A stretch of 20,225 nt of DNA from Bacteroidales bacterium UBA5833 (GTDB lineage Bacteria > Bacteroidota > Bacteroidia > Bacteroidales > Lentimicrobiaceae). Shown piece by piece: positions 15,419 through 20,225 of the stretch; position 1 is the first letter of the stretch, and each line of letters begins with the position of its first letter. The position numbers and the translations under genes were made by a program. The stretch lies in assembly GCA_002433025.1 (NCBI GenBank), contig DJGZ01000052.1:1-20225 (forward strand), read 5' to 3'. The notes under the pieces were generated by a model, which had not been told where the DNA came from, did no database searches, and was given only the letters and a program-made list of their open reading frames with translations.

Positions 15419-15791
15419 GAAATAAGAAATAATTATTTAGTATTAAGATTATTACAATTTACAATTAACTATTTCGAGTTAATTTGGATCATTGATAAAT
15501 CCTAACATAGTCTTTGACATATCTTCAATATGTTATAATAAATCAATGAAATCTGGAGCGTAAATTTATAAAAAATGTTTTTCATCAATAACTAAAAAGG
15601 AAATAAAAATCCCTTTATCTAAAATTTATTAAACAGTAAAGTAATAACTCAATATATAATTCAATTTTATCGCCCTCATCTGATGCTTTATATTCAACTT
15701 TATTATGCACATAAATAATTATCGAGCGATACTCAATGCAAGTATATTTACCAATAAATAGACATAAAACAAAAGAAAATAAATCCGGGAA
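15419..15791. other. AT-rich intergenic region without a gene
   Basis: These 373 bases are visibly richer in A and T than the flanking genes and carry frequent stops in all frames. The only structure I see is an imperfect hairpin, ACATAT (15518-15523) and ATATGT (15529-15534). I found no TAnnTTTG box on the minus strand for the T9SS-cargo gene that starts at 15418, and no tRNA-like cloverleaf. Confidence 0.6.
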
Positions 15792-16754
15792 TCAATATGA
15801 ACGCTGATTCTTTCCGGCCACCGAAATACTTGCATTCAGCTCAAATCCGAGCAATATGATGATTGCATTGAAATATATCCAGAGCATAAAAATAATCAAA
15901 GTTCCGATCGAACCGTAAAGGGTATTGTATTTAGCGAAATTATTGACATAATAGTTAAACCCAATGGACGCCGCTATAAAAAGCAGCGTAGTAATGGTGG
16001 AGCCTGCTGAAATAAACCGGAAGCGAAGCTTACGGCTGGGAGCAAAATAAAAAAGTATTGAGAAGGCAAAAAACAGCAACGCCAGGGTGACAATCCATTT
16101 TCCGGCGCTCAGCATATACAGGGTGAGGTTGTCGGTAAGCAGGTTGTAGGAAGTCAGCCAGTTAAGCACCAACGGGCCGACAGTAATCAAGGCAATGGCT
16201 ACAACCACCAGCACAGAGAGCAGCAAAACCAGGCCGATTGCTACCAGGCGCTGGCGCATGGCTGAGCGGGTTTCAATGGAGTGGTAAGTCTGATTGAAAG
16301 CTTCCATCAGGCTGGTTACGCTGTTGGTTGAGAAATACATGGCCATCAGAAAACCAATGGAGAGCACTCCGCCCTGGGGACGTTTTACGATATCGAAAAT
16401 GGTGTCCTCTACGGTAGCCCACACCTGTTCAGGGATAAACTCTTCAAGCAGGTCGAGTAAACTGTCCTGAAAATCGGCAATCGGAATGTACGGGATCAGG
16501 GAGAAAAAAAACAATATCGCCGGGAAGATAGCCAGAAAAAAATTAAATGACAATGCAGCTGCCCGGTTGGTGATGGCCCCCTTTTGGATGCCTTTCACAA
16601 AAAATTCAGCAACATAATAAAGGGGAATACCATCAAAGCCAGGCAACACCAAACGTTTGGACAAAACCAGGGACTTCCTGACCAACCGGCTGCGCAACAC
16701 CCCTTGATAGACAAGCAGGAAATAACCGGTGATGCGTTCGGCTGGCTTTTTCAT
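15792..16754 (-). CDS. YihY/virulence factor BrkB family membrane protein
   Basis: A 320-residue inner-membrane protein with six membrane segments, at about 68-90, 128-148, 169-193, 217-237, 248-268 and 284-305. The signatures ITNRAAALSFNFFLAIFPAIL (61-81) and YNTLYGSIGTLIIFMLWIY (276-294) are diagnostic of the YihY/BrkB family. The molecular function is unsettled; the former annotation as RNase BN was an error, and transporter-like roles have been proposed. The N-terminal 55 residues are cytoplasmic and basic. The start lies 9 bases after the nadC stop, so it is the last gene of a DUF4783-nadC-yihY operon. I recall a DUF4783-nadC neighbourhood in other Bacteroidota, but the link to NAD synthesis is probably only positional. 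Confidence 0.9.
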   Translation of the reverse strand: MKKPAERITGYFLLVYQGVLRSRLVRKSLVLSKRLVLPGFDGIPLYYVAEFFVKGIQKGAITNRAAALSFNFFLAIFPAILFFFSLIPYIPIADFQDSLLDLLEEFIPEQVWATVEDTIFDIVKRPQGGVLSIGFLMAMYFSTNSVTSLMEAFNQTYHSIETRSAMRQRLVAIGLVLLLSVLVVVAIALITVGPLVLNWLTSYNLLTDNLTLYMLSAGKWIVTLALLFFAFSILFYFAPSRKLRFRFISAGSTITTLLFIAASIGFNYYVNNFAKYNTLYGSIGTLIIFMLWIYFNAIIILLGFELNASISVAGKNQRSY

Positions 16755-16763
16755 GCTGTCTGC

Positions 16764-17600
16764 TTAATATGCTTTCAGGCTCAGGTCAAGGCTTTTGATC
16801 TGATGGGTAAGCGCGCCTACAGAAACGAAATCTACCCCGGTTTCAGCATACTGCCTGATGGTTTCCAGGGTAATCCCCCCTGATGCTTCGGTTTCATATT
16901 TTCCAGCGATCATTTCAACTGCTGTCCTGAGGTTTCCTGGGCTGAAATTATCCAGCATAATCCGGTTGACCCCACCCGTATCAAGTACCTGTTTCAATTC
17001 ATCAAAATTTCTCACTTCGATTTCAACCGGCAGGACTCTGCCTGTAGTTTTCAGGTAGCTATTCGCTGCATGAATAGCTTTTGCAATACCGCCGGCAAAA
17101 TCAACATGATTGTCTTTGATCATAATCATATCATACAAGCCGAACCGGTGATTGTGCCCACCTCCGTGCTTCACAGCCATTTTCTCAATAGCACGCATGA
17201 GGGGGGTGGTTTTGCGGGTATCGAGTACGCGCGTATTAAGCCCTTCCAGTTGCCTGACATATTGAGATGTTGTGGTGGCAATACCGCTCATGCGCTGCAT
17301 AAAATTCAGCACCAGACGCTCAGCTTTCAGAATGGATGCAGAGGGCCCTTCAACAGTAAAAGCGATATCACCAGGCTGAATGGCATCACCATCCTTCATG
17401 AGAGGAAGCATGTTGATACTCGGATCCACCAGCGAAAAAACCCGGGCGGCAACCTCCATTCCTGAGAGTACTCCCGCCTGTTTTACCAGCAACTTAGCCT
17501 TACCAACGGCATCTGCAGGAATGGTAGATAGTGAAGTATGGTCGCCATCACCGGCATCTTCGATCAGGGCATTGGCTATAATCTCATCAATGGATAACAT
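16764..17600 (-). CDS. nadC: Nicotinate-nucleotide pyrophosphorylase (carboxylating)
   Basis: A 278-residue cytosolic enzyme that converts quinolinate and PRPP to nicotinate mononucleotide, CO2 and pyrophosphate in de novo NAD synthesis. Landmarks are GDGDHTSLSTIP (17-28), LNFMQRMSGIAT (98-109), DTRKTTP (127-133), KHGGGHNHRFGLYD (144-157), IKDNHV (161-166), the EIEVRN strand, NRIMLDNFSP and EASGGITLETI, followed by VSVGALTH. The arginine, lysine and histidine positions of the quinolinate and phosphoribosyl sites are all kept. The length is standard. It stands between the DUF4783 gene (24 bases upstream) and the YihY gene (9 bases downstream). nadA and nadB are not in the window. Confidence 0.97.
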   Translation of the reverse strand: MLSIDEIIANALIEDAGDGDHTSLSTIPADAVGKAKLLVKQAGVLSGMEVAARVFSLVDPSINMLPLMKDGDAIQPGDIAFTVEGPSASILKAERLVLNFMQRMSGIATTTSQYVRQLEGLNTRVLDTRKTTPLMRAIEKMAVKHGGGHNHRFGLYDMIMIKDNHVDFAGGIAKAIHAANSYLKTTGRVLPVEIEVRNFDELKQVLDTGGVNRIMLDNFSPGNLRTAVEMIAGKYETEASGGITLETIRQYAETGVDFVSVGALTHQIKSLDLSLKAY

Positions 17601-17624
17601 TTGGCTCAGCAGAAATATTGGTAG

Positions 17625-18032
17625 TTATTCTTCGATTTCAAACTTCAGTTGATGAATGGCGGGTTTCCCGTTCACCGTTTTGATAAGGTAATAAGCCCTG
17701 AATACAGTATTTCCGGATTTATACATGCCGATAGCATACTGAGAGCCGTCTTTTGACTGGCACTGATGGCTCTGCGTGTAAGAGGCGGGCGGGTATTTTG
17801 CAAAAAAATTACGTATTATAATTTCCGATTGCGCTTTACTGAATGTCCCTTCGGTGCCCGGCACACTCAGATCGATGGTTGCATTGAAATAATTGCTCAA
17901 CTCCCTGGCATTGGCCATACGAATGGAGGAAGCCACTTTGGCATTCACATCCTGAGCCGATCCCTTAGCCGGAAGAAGCAACACTAAAATGCTGCATATT
18001 AATATTATACGAATTTTTCCTGTGAATTTCAT
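17625..18032 (-). CDS. DUF4783-family exported protein
   Basis: A 135-residue protein with a clear signal peptide (MKFTGKIRII, then the core LICSILVLLL), probably cut near SAQ (25-27). The mature part, about 108 residues, contains ANARELSNYFNATIDLS and a C-terminal strand pattern ending HQLKFEIEE, typical of DUF4783, a small NTF2/cystatin-like domain of unknown function found in Bacteroidota. The frame can be extended to 18257, but that extension runs through a full consensus promoter at 18108-18138, so I place the start at the ATG at 18032, directly before the signal peptide. There is no lipobox cysteine at the cleavage site, so it should be periplasmic and soluble. It is the first gene of the operon with nadC and yihY. 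Confidence 0.87.
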   Translation of the reverse strand: MKFTGKIRIILICSILVLLLPAKGSAQDVNAKVASSIRMANARELSNYFNATIDLSVPGTEGTFSKAQSEIIIRNFFAKYPPASYTQSHQCQSKDGSQYAIGMYKSGNTVFRAYYLIKTVNGKPAIHQLKFEIEE

Positions 18033-18049
18033 CCCTTCAGATTTTAAGC

Positions 18050-18077
18050 CAGCAGAAGTTAAAGAACCTGTCTGCTG
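18050..18077 (-). other. Hairpin in the leader of the DUF4783-nadC operon
   Basis: CAGCAGA (18050-18056) and TCTGCTG (18071-18077) form a 7-bp stem with a 14-base loop, inside the roughly 70-base leader between promoter and start codon. No T-run follows in the minus-strand direction. It could affect mRNA stability or be chance. Confidence 0.4.
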
Positions 18078-18107
18078 TTTATTTAATAAAATTATCAAAA
18101 ACCGAAC

Positions 18108-18138
18108 CAAATGTAGATATAAATCCGGGGAAAACAAA
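18108..18138 (-). promoter_or_regulatory. Consensus promoter of the DUF4783-nadC-yihY operon
   Basis: On the minus strand TTTG (18138-18135) is followed by exactly 19 bases and TACATTTG (18115-18108), a full TTTG-N19-TAnnTTTG match. The predicted transcript begins near 18101, about 70 bases before the ATG at 18032. This fixes the start of the first gene. Confidence 0.85.
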
Positions 18139-18444
18139 TTGTATGCGCACCCATGCAATTCAGCATATTTAAAGACACTTGTGAATAAAGGAGAATAATT
18201 TTTCAAAACCCGGGCCAAAACCAATCCGGAGATGATGGGATCAGGTGTCATTACCATGCGAAGTAAGCATATACATCTGGTTCACTTCGTATTATAATTT
18301 CAGTTTTTCTTCCCGGGCAAAGACACCGGATTTATCTATACTGGCTTGCAGAACAATCTGAACCTGCTGATCAGACAAGTCACAACTGCTGAAAAATGAT
18401 GAATGATATTGAAATTTCACATCCAGTGGAATAGTTGAAAAGGC
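18139..18444. other. Divergent intergenic stretch without a recognisable gene
   Basis: About 300 bases lie between the promoter of the DUF4783 operon and that of rlmH. A 60-codon minus-strand frame (18292-18474) overlaps the rlmH start and has no family-like features or promoter. I see no RNA gene or repeat here. Confidence 0.55.
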
Positions 18445-18452
18445 TATTTTTG
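18445..18452 (+). promoter_or_regulatory. -7 promoter box of rlmH-rdgB
   Basis: TATTTTTG at 18445-18452 matches TAnnTTTG and is 15 bases before the rlmH ATG, implying a very short leader. There is no good TTTG at the -33 spacing, so the evidence is the box and its position only. Confidence 0.55.
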
Positions 18453-18466
18453 CAATAAATTCAATT

Positions 18467-18940
18467 ATGCGCATTACCCTGCTTCAGACCGGAAAAACCG
18501 ATGCTTCCTGGTTAGTTACAGGAACCGGGGAATACGCCGGAAGGTTATCTCATTACATACGGTTTGATGTGATTGATATTATTCCGCCAAAGAATTTCAG
18601 GCAACTGAATCCGCAACAACTGAAAGATGCAGAAGGAAGGCTGATGTTGAAACATTTTACCGTTGCGGATCAGATTGTCCTGCTGGATGAAAGAGGGAAA
18701 TCCTATACATCTGAAGAATTTGCATTCCGGATTCAGAAAATAATGAATGCAGGCACCCGCCACCTGATGTTTGTGATCGGAGGCGCCTATGGTTTTTCCG
18801 ACGAAGTGTATGCTGCCGCAAACGCCAGGGTCTCATTATCATCCATGACATTTTCGCACCAGATGGTACGCCTGTTTTTCACTGAACAGCTATACCGGGC
18901 ATTTACCATACTGAAAAACGAACCATATCACAACTCCTGA
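18467..18940 (+). CDS. rlmH: 23S rRNA (pseudouridine1915-N3)-methyltransferase RlmH
   Basis: A 157-residue SPOUT-class methyltransferase that methylates pseudouridine 1915 in helix 69 of 23S rRNA, using S-adenosylmethionine, on the assembled ribosome. Visible features are LLDERGKSY (72-80), the knot and SAM-binding loop FVIGGAYGFSDEVY (102-115), and the C-terminal signature SLSSMTFSHQMVRLFFTEQLYRAF (123-146) with the final NEPYH. E. coli RlmH has 155 residues, so the gene is full length. It starts the plus-strand pair with rdgB (21-base gap) and faces away from the DUF4783-nadC operon. Confidence 0.97.
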   Translation: MRITLLQTGKTDASWLVTGTGEYAGRLSHYIRFDVIDIIPPKNFRQLNPQQLKDAEGRLMLKHFTVADQIVLLDERGKSYTSEEFAFRIQKIMNAGTRHLMFVIGGAYGFSDEVYAAANARVSLSSMTFSHQMVRLFFTEQLYRAFTILKNEPYHNS

Positions 18941-18961
18941 ATTAATCCTGATCCCCAAAGC

Positions 18962-19534
18962 ATGAAATCACTGGTCTTTGCAACAAACAACCGCCATAAA
19001 CTGGAAGAGGTCAGTTCCATCCTCAGCGGCAAGTATCATCTTACAACCCTGAACGGCATCAATTGCCACGAAGACATCCCCGAAACCAGCGATACCATTG
19101 AAGGCAACGCCCTGATGAAGGCAAGGTACGTGGTTGAACACTATGGTTACGATTGTTTTGCGGACGATACCGGGCTTGAGGTGGATGCGCTTGATGGCCG
19201 GCCCGGAGTATACTCTGCCCGTTATGCAGGCGAAGGGTGCAGTTACGATGAAAACGTAGCCAAATTGCTCGACGAACTTAACGGACAAACCAACCGGAAA
19301 GCGCGCTTCAAGACGGTGATCGCGCTGATCATGGGGGGGAAAGTGCACTTGTTTGAAGGAGTACTCAACGGAAATATCACTCATGAAAGAAGGGGCACTT
19401 CCGGGTTCGGCTACGATCCTGTTTTTATCCCTCACGGGTATGATCAAACCTTCGCGGAAATGCCCCCTGCACTGAAGAATACAATCAGCCACCGGGCACT
19501 GGCAGTAAATAAACTGGCAGAATTCCTTAAATAA
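18962..19534 (+). CDS. rdgB: XTP/dITP pyrophosphatase (RdgB/HAM1 family)
   Basis: A 190-residue house-cleaning enzyme that hydrolyses dITP, dXTP and ITP to the monophosphate, keeping deaminated purines out of DNA and RNA. The N-terminal ATNNRHKLEEV (7-17), DTIEGNALMKA (44-54), FADDTGLEVDALDGRPGVYS (66-85), GFGYDPVF and the final SHRALA are the complete family signature. D68 or D69 matches the catalytic aspartate. It follows rlmH by 21 bases in the same direction and is probably co-transcribed. It converges on the rnk-type gene with only 19 bases between the stop codons and no hairpin there. Confidence 0.96.
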   Translation: MKSLVFATNNRHKLEEVSSILSGKYHLTTLNGINCHEDIPETSDTIEGNALMKARYVVEHYGYDCFADDTGLEVDALDGRPGVYSARYAGEGCSYDENVAKLLDELNGQTNRKARFKTVIALIMGGKVHLFEGVLNGNITHERRGTSGFGYDPVFIPHGYDQTFAEMPPALKNTISHRALAVNKLAEFLK

Positions 19535-19553
19535 TTAACACTGCCTGCAGCCC

Positions 19554-19964
19554 TTATAATTCCAAATCGCCTGAGGCTTCAGGCTGATAAATGATTTCCG
19601 ATATCCTCAACTCGGCCTCTCCTGTTGGGACTTTCCATCTAACGGTATCCCCCTTGCGATATCCGAGCAGGGCTGTTGCAACAGGCGCGAATACAGAAAT
19701 TTTCTGCTGTCTGGAGTCCGCTTCATGAGGGTAAACGATCTGTATCTGCATCGATTTGTCGCTGTTCAGGTAATCAAGCTTAACGATGGAATGCATGGTA
19801 ACTACATCCGGAGGCATTTTTTCGGGTGGCAGTACTTTGGCCCTGTCGAGTTCGGACTGCAGGGGATTCAGATTGATGGGAGCATTGATGCCGCCGCTTC
19901 TTGCTTTGGCAATATGGCTGCGCAGACGCGCCATGTCAAGTGAACTGATGATGATTTCCTTCAT
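19554..19964 (-). CDS. rnk: Rnk-type GreA/GreB-family protein (nucleoside diphosphate kinase regulator)
   Basis: A 136-residue protein. ELDRAKVLPPEKMPPDVVTMHS (from about residue 38) is the hallmark link between the short N-terminal helical part and the C-terminal FKBP-like domain of Rnk. ISVFAPVATALLGYRKGD and the final YQPEASGD complete the match. E. coli Rnk also has 136 residues. Rnk resembles GreA/GreB but with a shortened coiled coil, and binds RNA polymerase rather than stimulating cleavage; its name comes from an effect on nucleoside diphosphate kinase levels. The frame is open to 20096, but the conserved domain starts at the ATG at 19964 and the upstream part overlaps a terminator hairpin, so 19964 is chosen. 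Expression may be controlled by that leader terminator. Confidence 0.9.
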   Translation of the reverse strand: MKEIIISSLDMARLRSHIAKARSGGINAPINLNPLQSELDRAKVLPPEKMPPDVVTMHSIVKLDYLNSDKSMQIQIVYPHEADSRQQKISVFAPVATALLGYRKGDTVRWKVPTGEAELRISEIIYQPEASGDLEL

Positions 19965-19982
19965 GATTTTCGAATTTTTTGA

Positions 19983-20009
19983 AAAAGAAAAAGCCGGGAG
20001 AGACCCGGC
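19983..20009 (-). terminator. Strong intrinsic terminator in the rnk leader (possible attenuator)
   Basis: On the minus strand GCCGGG (20009-20004), loop TCTCT (20003-19999), CCCGGC (19998-19993) and then TTTTTCTTTTTC form a textbook intrinsic terminator. It ends about 18 bases before the rnk ATG and lies downstream of a promoter box at 20094-20101. It would cut most transcripts before the gene unless relieved. An upstream AGACC could pair with the GGTCT that spans the 5' arm and loop, giving a weak 5-bp competing stem. Confidence 0.8.
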
Positions 20010-20034
20010 CTGTATAAATGGGGTAAGGTCTTTC

Positions 20035-20076
20035 CTAGTCGGTGGGTGTAAAATAAGAATGCAAGATGATCTGCAT
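20035..20076 (-). CDS. Possible 13-residue leader peptide upstream of rnk
   Basis: An ORF within the predicted rnk leader encodes MQIILHSYFTPTD and ends in TAG 26 bases before the terminator stem. Size and position, between promoter and terminator, are those of a leader peptide in transcription attenuation. The codons show no striking run of one amino acid, so what it would sense is not obvious. With only 13 codons it may be chance. Confidence 0.35.
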   Translation of the reverse strand: MQIILHSYFTPTD

Positions 20077-20093
20077 ACGGAAAATGTTTGCAA

Positions 20094-20125
20094 CAAAGAT
20101 AGTAATAATCGGTGAACCAGGCAAC
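20094..20125 (-). promoter_or_regulatory. Promoter of the rnk leader transcript
   Basis: On the minus strand 20101 to 20094 reads TATCTTTG, and GTTG lies 20 bases further upstream, one base off the ideal spacing and one base off TTTG. Transcription would start near 20087, giving a leader of about 120 bases before rnk. Confidence 0.7.
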
Positions 20126-20225
20126 ACAGCGGAAAACTTTTAGCTTTCCTACTGCAAATTGAACTGTCTCCCGGAAGTTTGAATCATATTGTTAAATAAT
20201 TTACCCTTAGTACATGACAAAAATT

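Noticed and set aside
18033..18257. A 75-codon extension of the DUF4783 protein
   Set aside because: It contains a full consensus promoter (18108-18138) and would bury the signal peptide in the middle of the protein.
18208..18330. Two similar CCCGGGC-AAA segments about 100 bases apart
   Set aside because: The similarity is only about 7-12 bases with gaps and no other repeat features; likely chance.
18292..18474. A 60-codon minus-strand frame between the divergent operons
   Set aside because: It overlaps the rlmH start codon, has no promoter box and shows no recognisable sequence.
19965..20096. A 44-codon extension of the Rnk-type protein
   Set aside because: It crosses the terminator hairpin and T-tract; the Rnk family length of 136 residues fits the ATG at 19964.
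20202..20225. A possible gene start (ATG at 20214) running off the right edge, with a loose promoter-like TTTG at 20178-20181
   Set aside because: Only four codons are visible and the -7 element does not match, so it cannot be supported.

Overview
The window reads as a chromosomal segment of a member of the Bacteroidota, probably class Bacteroidia. The signs are: promoters of the Bacteroidota type (TTTG-N19-TAnnTTTG, complete at 66-96 + and 18108-18138 -); a secreted protein ending in a type-B type IX secretion (T9SS) sorting domain; two small families typical of the phylum (DUF4834 and DUF4783); and almost no Shine-Dalgarno sequences. I see no rRNA, tRNA, CRISPR array, IS element or phage gene.

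Layout. (1) 66-346: rpmH (ribosomal protein L34) as a single-gene unit with its own promoter and terminator. (2) 464-6336, plus strand: a small DUF4834 membrane protein, a large YfhO-family membrane protein, a GT4-type glycosyltransferase, a non-hydrolysing UDP-GlcNAc 2-epimerase and a hexapeptide-repeat acyltransferase. This looks like a surface-polysaccharide set. (3) 6305-7294, minus: a GpsA-like dehydrogenase, divergent from (4) 7412-9751, plus: SpsF-type cytidylyltransferase, NeuB-type synthase and KdsC-like HAD phosphatase. These three are a compact operon for making and CMP-activating a nonulosonic acid through a 9-phosphate intermediate, quite possibly KDN. (5) 9732-13009, minus: a 611-residue GT-B-like protein with an HP motif (candidate nonulosonate transferase) and a Wzx-type flippase, translationally coupled. 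(6) 13112-15418, minus: a T9SS cargo with a beta-propeller, a PKD domain and three Ig-like repeats. (7) 15419-15791: an AT-rich gap. (8) 15792-18032, minus: DUF4783, nadC and a YihY/BrkB protein as one operon from a consensus promoter. (9) 18467-19534, plus: rlmH and rdgB. (10) 19554-20101, minus: an rnk-type gene whose leader holds a 13-codon ORF and a strong intrinsic terminator just before the start codon.

How the genes may work together. Regions 2-5 can be read as parts of an envelope-glycan pathway: sugar-nucleotide supply (epimerase, NeuB/HAD/SpsF), transfer (GT4-type, HP-motif GT), decoration (acyltransferase, perhaps YfhO) and export (flippase). No polymerase, initiating transferase or sugar-6-phosphate-forming enzyme is in the window, so the pathway is incomplete here. 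Regions 8-10 are housekeeping.

The points most worth a second look are the nonulosonate cassette without precursor genes, the unassigned HP-motif transferase, the GpsA-like gene sharing a divergent promoter region with the cassette, and the attenuator-like leader of the rnk-type gene. All functional calls come from reading the sequence and recalling family motifs; no database search was possible.
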